In this document: one piece after another, positions 1 to 10,329 of the stretch
Position numbering within the stretch: position 1 is the first letter of the stretch
Layout: each line of letters begins with the position of its first letter
Assembly (NCBI GenBank): GCA_016098155.1
Contig: JAAAJB010000265.1
Coordinates: forward strand, 1 to 46,160
Reading direction: 5' to 3'
DNA from: Actinomortierella ambigua
Taxonomy: Eukaryota; Mortierellomycota; Mortierellomycetes; Mortierellales; Mortierellaceae
DNA: 46,160 nucleotides
Made by a program: the position numbers and the translations under genes
The notes under the pieces: model-generated
Databases searched by the model: none
What the model was told of the DNA's origin: nothing
Seen by the model: the letters and a program-made list of their open reading frames with translations, nothing else

Positions 1-877
1 TTTCTTTACGAGGTGCAGTAGCAATAAAGCAGCCTTTTCTATCTACCCTGCCATTAGCCAACTCCAGAAAATGGCAACTACCTTATCTTTCAAGAAAAGC
101 ACAGCATTTTTCAATTTCCCCCTCTCCTCCTCTTATGGACACACAGTCTTTGGAAGTTGATTGACATTTCAAGCCTACGAAAAGTCTTGGAGTAGCTTGT
201 GAATAAATGGACAAGAGAACTACTCTTTATTCAGCAAAAAAAAAAAAAAGAATGTTGATAGACTACTTTCAGACGTACATACATCAGTCATTTCCTAAAA
301 ATGGGTGAAGACATACGGCGATCAATCCCTTGTCTGTTAGTCTCGAGCTATGCCTTGCACCTGTGAGGATCAGAATCCTTGCAGCATACCAATTATGCTG
401 ACCACAGCAATAGAGCTCAAAGCATTTTAGTCATGGCGCTTTTCTATATTCAATGTTCTGGTACAACCCCTTCTACGAAGAGCGAGGGTGCAGAAAATCC
501 TATTGACCCATCCTTATTTGGCGTCCCCAGCGGGGTGGGTGGTATAAATATCTTGGCTTCAACACAACCAACCATGCAGGAAATTTTCATTGTGCCACAA
601 CCACGAAGGAAAAGTTTAAAGTTGACTATGCCCGATGGTGTGGCAGGATCTCTTTGGGCAAGGGTTGCGAAGAAGTTATGGCACAGGTCTTGGAAAAGTG
701 CTTCGTACACCATAGGCGATGGGATAACGAAAGAGTAAAGTAGCGCTCATGCAATGATGGATAGAGCAACTTTGGGACCAAAGACTCTTCCGCCGGGATG
801 GAGAGCAACATGCCATTCAAAAGTTCCCTCCATCCTGTACCATTAAAAGGATCGAAGGAAACTATACGTTTCTCCTT

Positions 878-941
<64 letters not shown>

Positions 942-1337
942 CCATTTGCGTCGATGTCTCCACAGCCCTTCAACACCTCAGCATGGTCTCCACATCTCAT
1001 GCATCCCATATCAGTCTCCCTGTCCATGCCAGAATACCTTCCCACGCAAATATTTGGATTGTCACATATTGTTAACTTTCGATTAGGAAGATATGCGGGT
1101 CTTCCTTCCAATTACCCCACCTTTTCTTCTTTTCAAAGGATATTATTCCTGCAGAAGGTGAGGCGCCCTGCACAAGGCTTGGTTGCCTCATCTTGTAGCG
1201 ATCTTTTTTTTAATTGCCTCCAATCGCATTGTTAATCTGGCTTAAGGGATACTGTGGCGAGGGAGGGGAGTAAAGGTGTTCATGTGTGGGGAGGGGGAAG
1301 AGAGGGAGAGTAGATTGAGGAAATTGAGACACGCTCA
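1..1337. other. Intergenic stretch without a supported gene
   Basis: No gene can be supported here. The stretch holds a long (TC)n microsatellite at about 884-938 and an open frame at about 379-738 (+). That frame is mirrored by an equally open antisense frame at 450-713, so no coding strand can be chosen. No splice-linked family domain was seen. The 400-740 segment could be a decayed gene or transposon fragment, but this is a guess. Confidence 0.5.
884..938. repeat. (TC)n dinucleotide microsatellite
   Basis: An uninterrupted TC run of about 27 units, read directly from the sequence. It creates artefactual Ser-Leu and Arg-Glu open frames on the two strands. Confidence 0.95.
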
Positions 1338-1559
1338 TTAAGCGACCCACTGCTGAGGAGCCTCCATTTCCTGCCTGGCGCCGCAAGGCTTCTGGAGACA
1401 GACATAGGTGTACTCGCAGGAATAACCGAGACCCCTGCAAAAATCGGGAGCCAACTCGGGAGTCGATTCTCCAGGACAGTCTTTGTCACTCTTGTAACAA
1501 TTCTGGGCTGAAGCGATGGTCATGGCCAGAGTCAAAAGAAGCGGTAGTTTGAACTGCAT
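1338..1559 (-). CDS. Small secreted six-cysteine protein (73 aa)
   Basis: A single-exon frame of 73 residues, from an ATG at 1559 to a TAA at 1338. Residues 1-18 form a typical signal peptide: a Lys at position 4, a Leu/Ala/Met-rich core, and a likely cleavage after Ala-Ser-Ala. The mature part of about 55 residues has six cysteines at 21, 28, 41, 48, 54 and 59, an even number that fits three disulfide bonds. No family is recognised. Small cysteine-rich secreted proteins of this size are common fungal effector or antimicrobial candidates, but that role is inference. Two overlapping minus-strand frames look like shadows. An intron in the 5' leader is possible, because a pyrimidine tract ending in TAG precedes the ATG by about 15 nt. 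The gene is isolated, with no neighbour within 4 kb. Confidence 0.6.
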   Translation of the reverse strand: MQFKLPLLLTLAMTIASAQNCYKSDKDCPGESTPELAPDFCRGLGYSCEYTYVCLQKPCGARQEMEAPQQWVA

Positions 1560-4500
1560 GCTTGAAATCTAGGAGGGAGAGAGAGAGTGGGGTATCAAAT
1601 GAATACCCATATCAATCCACATGCATCGGTCGGTGGTTAGTTCTTGATGGTCGCAGGCAAAGGGGTTGTTGAAACTGTATGTGGGTAGCGGCGATGAGAA
1701 AAGCAAGAGTATAGGAAACAAAAAATTAGCGCAGGGAAGGGAAAATGACCACTATACCGAGATGAAGTTGGAGAGGTGGAATTGTTGACGAGAGAAAAAA
1801 ATAGAAATTGTTTCTTCTTTTATGAGAAAGAAAGAAAGTCGAGCATGTAGCCAAGAGACAAGTGGCGATGATACACGTCGTCTTTCATGCAAACAAAGAA
1901 AAGAAAATTGTTTGCAAACAGGCTCATCGACTTGGTCGTTGTACAAGCAGAATGGGGCTGCAAATTGAAGGTGTAGACGTGTCAGCTCTGTTGTGCGCTA
2001 ACGTTGGGCACGGCCTACACGTACCAATGTCAGATACAATTCTCACAGAGACAACAGTTGTTATCATCGTCATCATCATGGCGTGTCTTTGGGACTACCC
2101 GAAACCTTTTTGTTTGTGCGAGATTTCGTTTTCTGACGCTATACATGCTATCCATCAGGGACAATTCCTTTAGCTGAATGCGGGATAAGAACCCGCGCCT
2201 TTCCACCTTCTCTCTTTTTCCCTCTCTCAGGTGCGTTGAGAAAGATGATGACAGGGAATCGTGGCAGGATCCGTTATCCACAGCTTTGTGGAGATGGCAT
2301 ACCACGTTGGCAGCTGTTAGTGCCTCCCACTTAGACTATGTGCCTTGCTTACCAGAAACCACTCTTTGATATTCTACCTGTTCTCCTGCTTCTCAGGATG
2401 CTGTCCGCTCGCCACTATCCATCTCTAGTCAAATTCAATTGTGTGTTTACATGCTCCCACGCACGCATTGTCCTTCCATAGTATTGGGCTCTCACCGTCT
2501 TGCAATCGGCGTGTCTCCCATGCATAACAACACCCACCCATACATCGCCTATAAAGAGACGCAATCTCTCACGCCTCCCTCTCCCCCGGCTCCCCCTTCC
2601 CCTCTCCTCGCGAGAGAGTAGAGAGGTACCATGAGAGGGGACGGGACACCTAGGCAGGAATGATGAGATATTTCAAGCACCTCCCAGAAATGCAGCTGTT
2701 TGGCCACCACAAACCTCCTTGTCATCGAACCAGCACGACAGCAGCGATGTCTGTTTTATTGGGCTAAGTCACACTCGATTACCTACTCCATTCCCACGGC
2801 ATTCCCCTCCAGCTCATGCACTATGCAAATTCACTCATGATCTTTTTTTTGGGGGGGGGGGAGTTCCGTGTCTAACACACCTGCCTCCACTCTTTCTTCA
2901 GAATTAAGAATAATAAACGGGAACACACGAAAAGACCCATCATCGGCCTCTTGGAGTGTCATATGCACTACCGAAGCAAGCACTGCAGCGTGCTATATGT
3001 CTAAACACTAAAAATACATGGGACAGCCATGGTGACAACCCCTGCTAGGGATACATCACGCAGATGCCCATGCCTTGGTGGCAGAGTTCGTTTTTGGCCC
3101 ATGAGGACCGTCATGGTCCAGGAAAGCGAGAATGGGGCGGTGGTACTTGTCAATCGGGCCTCTGGAAAGACTCTGAAGGTCTCATCCGCAGTTTCTGCAT
3201 GTGTCTTCGTGGTTTGTTCCTCGCTGATTGACTCGACCGTTGCAACGACATGACATTTGGTGTAACACTATCAGGTGATTTCTCCCGAGGGCATTGCCAC
3301 CAATACCCTACATGCCCATGAGAATTATCACAACCTTCAATCGTTGCTTCTGCGCACCGCACCAAACTCCCTCGTGCTAACTGTTGCCAAGTATTTATCG
3401 CTTCGCAGTGCCCAGTCACGACAAACGGAAACAGAGGTACCCTAGAGTCGCCTGAAAGACTACCATTTCGTGATTGTTCAACCCCTTTCCCTGGTGAACC
3501 TCGCGCTCTTTTTTTTTTCAAGAGAGCTATCGAGAGTGCACAAGCAATCTCGCGCTGGTCGGACTGCACGGTCCATTTATTCCCAAGATTAGTACTCATA
3601 GAACCACTGCATTCAATGCAGGCAGGGCGAAAGCTCTGGAGGATGCAGAGGGGGATGTAGAAAGCAGAGAAATAGAATGTTGGATGTCTATCGTTATGGC
3701 GTTTTCTGGCGTGTTATTGACCAGTCTACTCGAAAGGAGTGCAACGGCTACTTTTTTGTTCTAGCTCATTGCTTTCAGGTCAAGGGTAAGGGATTGTATT
3801 CTTCATGAAGGAAAACTTGCCGTTGTACAAAAGATTACTGTCCCCCTCTCCCTCTCTCTCTCTGTCTCTCCCTCTCTCTCCCTCCCTCTAGACTCTCTCT
3901 TCATCCAACGCGCTGTGAGAAGAAATATGCAAGCTCTCCCCTTGCATGAAAGGTCCTCTTCCCTCCCAATATGGTAGTTGATTGATTTCTACTCTCTCCT
4001 TTGCGGAATTCCCATGGCCACGTCGCCGACTCCAACATCGCTTTCATGCACAGAGTCATCAAGGGGGCCGACTGCGTCTGCAAGCTTTTATGAACAAAAA
4101 AAAAAAAAAAAAAAAGCAGTGCCGCGAGCAAGTTGGATGTACTGGCAATTTGCGCCTATGAGACTCATAACAAACAGCTGGACGTCGTCTGTAGACACCA
4201 GTACTGGTACACACTGCCCTCTTCGTGCCTAGCCATTCCTCGCACTGGGATCACCTCTTACTACACATATCCCATCCCAAAGGGCGATGTGTGGGAACAC
4301 TCTAGAGACGAGTCTTTGTAGTCTTTCCTTTATCCAATACCTTCTGCAATGAAATTGACGTTGGGACTTGGTCGTGTCACCCATCCCTCTCCATCTCTCT
4401 ATTCTTTCTTTCTTTCTTGCAACAACATCCAGGATCCCCCCTTTCCATGGAGGTGGACCGAATGTGGGGAGTACGTCGCCGGTGTCTCTTGATCACATCA

Positions 4501-4725
4501 ACTGCATCTCCCATCTTGCCAGAGTGTGGATAGTACGCTGGTGTCCCTTTTACTGCATTTTCATGAGGGGGGGGGAGCCGTTCTTCTCGCCTCTATGCTC
4601 TTACCTACCACCTGTATGTTAGTTTCGCTCATCTCATGTGCGTCCTACACCACCAGCCTAGGTATCTTGTTTTGCTATGCTTGAAAATAAGTGCTGTGGT
4701 GTACGTGACCAGCAGAGATGGTGAA

Positions 4726-4992
4726 TTACAACACGAACAGAACAGGATGACATGGCTTGTAATGAGTGCGCTCGAGCAGCCAAACATCGTTAGTGATAGC
4801 GTCCTTGGCTGCCGTGCGTTTGAGAGGGACCCCCCCCCGCAGCTCCAAGGTTTGGCCGCAGAGCCAGGCGTATTTGGCATCCAGTGAGGAGATCGGAGTT
4901 GATATTTTCTCGAACCTCGGGAATGTGCTTTCCAATCTCACAAAGTCGCCTGCCTCTGCCAATGCCAAGGCCCTGAGAAAAAAAGAACCCGT
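4726..4992 (-). other. Possible orphan exon or coding remnant
   Basis: On the minus strand a polypyrimidine tract ending in TTTTCTCAG (near 4980) precedes an open frame running down to a TAA at 4726. The first 45 residues have a plausible amino acid mix (LALAEAGDFVRLESTFPRF and onward). A run of nine C on the plus strand near 4831 lies inside it. No upstream exon, start codon or domain was recognised, so it may be the last exon of an undetected gene, a pseudogene fragment or chance. Confidence 0.2.
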
Positions 4993-5761
4993 CAACCTTG
5001 CCACGAAAAAAAGGTTTCCAACGCAAATATGCCTTTTCACATATTTTGTACGTGCTCCTGGGCGCCTTCCCAGTCTCCATCGTTAATCACGGTCAGCATG
5101 TACCTATATTAAAACCATCGTATGTAGTTCTTAGCAGCTGACAGTCGTTACTACAACCGCAAGCAGGAATAAACGCCTCACTGGCCGTTCTAGCCAACAC
5201 GTTCGATTTTAGCCCTCTAAGGCTACAATCATGTTCTCTGACGTTTCCTTTCATCCACTCCAATGTTTTCCTTGCATCGAGCTTCCTACAAGGCAGTATT
5301 GCATGTTTAATTCCCCGATGGCCCCAGTACTCTCTATCCTTCTCATATCATTCCAGACAATGTATCCCGTATATTTCGTAATCAAGTCCAAAGGGATCTC
5401 AGGCCATGGTTCCCTGAGCACACCAGAGCACATCACAACACATCAGAGCACTACAGCCTTGCCCACGGAGTGTTTTTTTTTCTTTGGAGTTCCAAAATGA
5501 AAGTCAATGCCTGTGATCCGCTCCTACCTATTCTGCAGAAATTTAAATTTTGATCTCGTATCATTCCAGAGGCATGGCATGCATCCAGCTAGGCCCCTGT
5601 GCCCACTAGGCCGCTCATATTTACTTGCACTTGAGCCCTTGCTCCACAACAATTACCGTCACTACTGCGTGGCGGGGCGGGAAACTTGTGGCAGTAGGGG
5701 TCATGTTCATGCGCATATCCATATGCTGTCGTTTTTTTTTTTCGAAGAATAAAAGTATAGG

Positions 5762-5797
<36 letters not shown>
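5762..5797. repeat. (ACT)n triplet microsatellite
   Basis: About twelve ACT triplets in a row, seen directly. In one frame they encode a run of tyrosines in a short open frame that is not considered a gene. Confidence 0.95.
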
Positions 5798-5974
5798 TTA
5801 CACTTTGGCTCTATTCGCACGTTAATATTTACTGCACTTCTTCATGAACATTCCATCCACTTATCTGCCATACTTCTGCCGTTGCTTGGAGTTACAGATC
5901 TCTCTGCGATGTGTTCAGTGCCTAGACCGCCCTCCTCTCTCCCACTTGGGTCTATTTGCGACGCATTGCACGCG

Positions 5975-5981
5975 TATAAAA
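5975..5981 (+). promoter_or_regulatory. TATA box candidate for the CFEM-like gene
   Basis: TATAAAA in a GC-rich setting, 210 nt upstream of the ATG at 6191. It is the clearest TATA match upstream of this gene. A transcription start about 30 nt downstream would give a leader of roughly 180 nt. Confidence 0.4.
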
Positions 5982-6190
5982 GACAGCGCGAAGGGGGGAA
6001 CAGGGCCCTGGAAACAACGCCAAACAATATCTTTACAACTTTACACTCCCCACCACATCTCTCCGAGGACCAAAAACGTAATTTTTTTTTGCCCTTATCG
6101 GAAGCCCACACCGTCATAAAAAAAACACCGTCGCCATCGCTGACTCTGACTCACTGTATACGATGGGTTCAACTTAGATCTTTTCCAACA

Positions 6191-6657
6191 ATGGTTGCGA
6201 TTTCCAAGGCTCGAATTTTCTCCATCTTCTCGGCTGCCATGATGATGACTGCAGGTACATACATCATCCGCTCGTTCGAATCTGGCATTTGTAGCTCTGG
6301 CTCTTCCCTGACGACCCCTCCTACAGAGACTCTAACGAAATTACCTATTACCCTCTCTCTTTCCCTCTCTTTTCTCCTTTATATTTGTTTTTTTTGGGGG
6401 GGGGGGTCTTGACTCCTCCGTTAGTGAACGGTGGAATTGTGCCCCCGCTTCCATGCGGTCTCAACGACGTATTGGAATGCATTGCCAAGGCGGCCCCTCC
6501 CGAATGTGATGGGTTGCAGTGTCTCTGCGTATCGGCCACGGCAAAGCTCGAGTGCTTGGTGAAGATCACCCCCATCCCTGCGGATGTCGTCAAGGGCTTA
6601 CTTGACCCACTCACATCCATTTGCAAGGCGTTGTCAAGTGATCCTCCCAAGGAGTAA
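6191..6657 (+). CDS. CFEM-like small secreted protein (98 aa, two exons)
   Basis: Exon 1 is 6191-6254 and exon 2 is 6425-6657. The 170-nt intron has donor GTACAT and acceptor CCGTTAG, and the join is in frame. Exon 1 encodes a 21-residue signal peptide rich in Ile, Phe, Ala and Met. Exon 2 encodes a domain with seven cysteines at residues 32, 40, 49, 54, 56, 65 and 88, including Pro-x-Cys-Gly at the start and a Cys-x-Cys pair. The order matches the CFEM (eight-cysteine) domain of fungal surface and secreted proteins, some of which bind haem. The cysteine expected shortly after C65 is absent. There is no hydrophobic C-terminal GPI tail, so the product is probably soluble and secreted. The intron holds a T8 G11 run. 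The family call comes from cysteine spacing alone; haem binding is not shown. Confidence 0.65.
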
Positions 6658-7697
6658 CTCCTCCATCTTTATACATATTTCTTTTTCTTCTTTTCTTCTT
6701 CTGTTTCTTGCGCGTCATGCCAGGTACTGATGCCATACCACAGGCCATTGGCGGTCCGTTAGTGAAACGAAAAAATGTCAAAGAACATTTTTGTAAAGAT
6801 TTTTTTTTTTAGTTCTCGCGTCGAGGACAAACAAACGACGCAGGAAAAAAAATCCAATAAAACCTTGAGTATGTCGGGTACACCTTGTTACCTCCCCACT
6901 TGCCATGTCGAGAAAGAAATGTCTATCTAATTCTTCGCTTCTTTTCCTCATCCCTTCAAGGTCCCTTTGCATGTTTTCACTACGAGAGAGAAGTGGAAGA
7001 GATTCTTAGAAAAATATCGCTGCTGAGATCGAGTTAGCAAGTTAAAGAGTGAATAGATACTAGTGTGCAATCTCAAACATATCAGAGGACGGAGTGCCAT
7101 GGCTTTGAAAATTTTCCAGCCTCTGAACAAGATTGCACCACTAGCACTTTCTTTCCCTTTCGTCAAACAAGCACCCTGCCCAGTGTCGGACAGGCATGAG
7201 ATGCAATTGCGTGTTGCACACTCGCTGGCACTCTCCGAACAACGTATTCGTTGCTTATTGCACAGCGAAAAAATGGTTCCTACAAATGAGGGAGGGGGGA
7301 GAGATCATAAATGACACAAAACCTCATATGCACTGCACGGAAGGCCGACCAGGACAATGGATATCGCCCTGAACATGATTGCTCTTCTCTTTTTGTGTTT
7401 GAGTGTGTTACTGACTTTCCGTTCAATCTCAATGATATGAGCCCATGGGCAGTCACTTCTCTCACTCTGTCACAAACGTCGTTTCCTCGCTTCCCTTTCC
7501 CCCGCAAGATACAGGATAATGGCTATGCACCTCAGATCAAGCCAGTACTAGCTTTTAATGACTCGATACGGGCCTGTCGCTTTATCATCTCCTACTCATA
7601 TTCTGGTTATTTTGGATGATGTGTGAGAACAGCAAAGTCCATTTGATTCTTTGTCTTCTCCTTCGTGGATATATATATTATCTACAAACCGGCGGCT
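6658..7697. other. Intergenic stretch
   Basis: No supported gene. Open frames on both strands are under 105 residues, overlap one another and carry no recognisable motif. The first part should contain the 3' untranslated region and polyadenylation signals of the CFEM-like gene. Confidence 0.5.
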
Positions 7698-7871
7698 CTA
7701 TGGAACAACCTCGATTGTCTTTACGTTATTGTCGTCACGCGTGATTCTCACTCGTCCAAGAGGCCTGCCTGTCAAGAACCGATAACAGACAAAGGCCACA
7801 AACGAGAAAACAAGGACACCCACGCCTGCAATGATGGACATAATGATGCTAAATGTTGTATCGAAATCCAT
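7698..7871 (-). CDS. Small single-pass membrane protein (57 aa)
   Basis: A minus-strand frame from an ATG at 7871 to a TAG at 7698. Residues 1-7 are short and acidic. Residues 8-31 form a strongly hydrophobic helix of Ile, Val, Phe and Ala, followed at once by Cys-Tyr-Arg and a basic segment (RPLGRVRITR). The last ten residues are charged. This is the pattern of a tiny bitopic membrane protein. The frame can be read 38 residues further upstream, but that extension is low-complexity, so the internal ATG was preferred. No family was recognised. A conserved micro-protein and a chance hydrophobic frame are both possible. Confidence 0.4.
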   Translation of the reverse strand: MDFDTTFSIIMSIIAGVGVLVFSFVAFVCYRFLTGRPLGRVRITRDDNNVKTIEVVP

Positions 7872-9328
7872 TTTGTGTGTGTGTGTTGGAGGATGTGGCG
7901 CCTTTCTAAGAGCGCGAAAAGAAAAAAAAACCTCCCTCGTGTTGGCATCAAATTCAAAGGTAAATGCAGCGAGGAGGCACAACAAAAATGGCTACTTACT
8001 GCTGCTTCGGGCTCAAAGGAGGATAATGGTGAACGAGGATGCAAGAGAAAAAAATTGGAGGGGGGATTAGGAGCACCTCTTTTAAAAGGATTTGCATACC
8101 CTGCTTCATCATCCAGGGCGCACCGTATCCAAAGGTCGACAGCGGAGCCCTGCGTAATGCTCTTGCATGGGAGCCAGAGACGACAGTTTCCTGAATGGAA
8201 GTCAACCCTAAAAAGTATATCAGAGCCCCATCTGACATTTTTTTTCCTCTCTTTGATCGACTTCAGATATGGAGTGATTGGGTCCACATGCATGCGAGAG
8301 CTGGTTTCTGCACGCCATTCGACTCTGGATGGTGGATCCACAGCTACACAGCCCTACTTCCCTCCCCTTTAGCATGTCGTTACACAAAACCCGCTCACAC
8401 ACGGAAGAACATTTTGACATTTAGTAAAAACATACGCAGACTTGTTTGCACATGGCTCTACTACGTACCTCAAAACCTTTGCACCAACAGGATTGTATAC
8501 CCTAAACAACGGTGCAGGGATGCATAGACGTAGACCAAAATTTGAAGTTCCGATGCTGTGTTGTGATGTGTCGAAAAAAATTGAAAGGTAAGTCTTGCAT
8601 CCTCCTTCCCCTTCCCCTCCCTCACCGTTGAAGACCCACCGTACACACCCTAATATGGCTTATGTGGGGGATGGTCTGTACAGCATGAGCGAGGATCCCT
8701 CAACATTTCGAGGGCATGAGGTAGCTCCTGGTCAGATGTAACGTAGAATGCATGACATTTGGAGGGTCTGTGATACAAAATGTGACAATCCGGTTCAAGT
8801 GGTATCGCGTTTTGGAAGATTGGTGGCGTCGAGGGTGTTCATGTCGGCCCCATGGTGCCGCGCTGACGACCTAATGTGCACTCGCCATGATAGAATTAAA
8901 CAGCCATCCTCTTTTGAAAAAAAGGTGGCCTGCGTAGCGGTACATCAGGCTTCCTTTCTCATAAGCATCATAGTTAAACTAGCCAGTGGCACTCTGCCAA
9001 CATGAATAGGATGGCAGCTGCGACTCGATATTTCTTTTTCCTACCCACACAAGCTTGTCTAGCAAACACCCTTCTCTTGTACACATCCCCTCCCCTCCAC
9101 AGCACACGCACACCTACATTAAAGTTGTTTTCACTCACAACACTCACATCCAATAGATCCTGATAGATAATTCACATTGCTGTAGTTTGATTGCAAGTGA
9201 CATCTAAGCCATGTCGGTTTTTTACTTGGAACGGAGAGAAATGGGGGGAGAAAGCGGCAAGGGAGTGTTGGATCCAGGCAAAGATAGGCAGAGAGATGGT
9301 GGAGAGGTAGAGACAAATGTAGAAGTAA

Positions 9329-9359
<31 letters not shown>

Positions 9360-9576
9360 GATGCGTTTGCCATTCAGCACCTGCGTGGACAAGGACAGAT
9401 ATGATGTCTCTCGTGTCCCTAATATTCCCCTCTCCCTGCCGATTTTTTTGGCTGCCGTGCCCGTTTGAGGTCACATGCCACCGATGGACTGTTTTTCAAA
9501 GATCCCATAAGATGGGGTGAGTGGGCGGAAAGTGCTTAAATAGAGAAAGAAAAAGAAGTGGGTTCTGTATATTTTG

Positions 9577-9649
9577 TGTGAGGATTTTGAGCCTCATTCA
9601 TACGAACATACGAAAGTTTCGAAACGATGTGGGGATTTTGAGCCCCACA
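9577..9649. repeat. Two tandem hairpins with an identical loop and a compensated stem change
   Basis: At 9579-9596 TGAGG pairs with CCTCA around the loop ATTTTGAG. At 9628-9649 TGTGGGG pairs with CCCCACA around the same loop. The A-T pair in the first stem is a G-C pair in the second, so pairing is kept although the sequence changed. Function is unknown. Confidence 0.5.
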
Positions 9650-9780
9650 CATGAAAGTTCGAAAAGGTAAGTTCGAAAAAGATGATCCGGGTGTGTTAGC
9701 ACAGTCTACACAAACTCTATCTGAATTCATTGCTACTGAGGTTTTTACCTTAGGCTAGGCATGAATTTTGGTATTCGTTC

Positions 9781-9800
9781 GAAAGGGCTCCGGCCCTTTC
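9781..9800. repeat. Perfect 8-bp inverted repeat
   Basis: GAAAGGGC and GCCCTTTC separated by the tetraloop TCCG. Another short palindrome (GCCCC, TC, GGGGC) lies at 9896-9907. No gene end lies close enough to call either a terminator. Confidence 0.6.
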
Positions 9801-10329
9801 CGCACCCATCTTCATCTTTTTCTTCTTCATCTTTTTTCTTTGGAACATACAGATCACTCTAGAGCAATGGGTCATGTGCAGAGACCATGCTGGAGGCCCC
9901 TCGGGGCAATATATTTTTCTTTTTTTTTTCACGGGTCTCATCTTTTTTTTTTCGACGTGGTTATTTGTCGTGACATGGTAAACCCCCCTTGTCGTGACCT
10001 CCCGCTACAAGTTTTTAGTGTACGCACACACTAGTGAGCTTCACGCTCGACCTTTGAATTAGATAAAAAATGATATATGAATCTGTCGCTCCGACACTGT
10101 TGGCTTGAGCAGGTGGACTATAGAGCGTATTGCTTTCATGAACATCATGAGCAACACCTCTGTATCCACCTCTTCATAGGACTCAGCAGGATCGTTCAGT
10201 TGTTCGCTTAATTTTTTGATTCGGACACTCCTTAACCACATCGTCTTCCCCAGCCAAAAATTTAGAAAATGCTGTGCAAAACAATGGGATGCATGCAAAA
10301 CTCTATTTCCCGAGGACACACGATGCAAA

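Larger units (their letters stand above)
1560..6190. other. Long gene-poor region
   Basis: No complete gene can be supported over 4.6 kb. It contains homopolymers (T8 G11 at about 2843-2861, A21 near 4096), an ACT triplet microsatellite near 5762-5797 and CT-rich tracts. A TATAAAG-like box at about 2548 is followed by a CT-rich leader but by no convincing frame. A minus-strand segment at about 4730-4990 might be a coding remnant and is listed separately. Other open frames are short, lack domains and overlap on both strands. Confidence 0.5.
7872..10329. other. Intergenic region with clustered hairpins
   Basis: No gene can be supported. Open frames up to about 235 residues span 7665-8372 on plus and 7772-8341 on minus, but they overlap each other and lack domain signatures. 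A group of short inverted repeats lies at 9577-9907 and is listed separately. Confidence 0.5.

Noticed and set aside
379..738. A 119-residue plus-strand frame
   Set aside because: An antisense frame over the same bases is equally open, no domain was recognised, and the beginning lacks leader features.
2548..2660. TATAAAG box followed by a CT-rich leader and an ATG at about 2630
   Set aside because: The frame after that ATG stops after ten codons and no splice-linked exon was found.
6276..6285. GTTCGAATCT, resembling a tRNA B box
   Set aside because: No matching A box or cloverleaf at the right distance; it lies in the intron of the CFEM-like gene.
7665..8372. A 235-residue plus-strand frame
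   Set aside because: Overlaps a 189-residue antisense frame and the small membrane protein on minus. It has low complexity, Lys-rich A runs and no domain.
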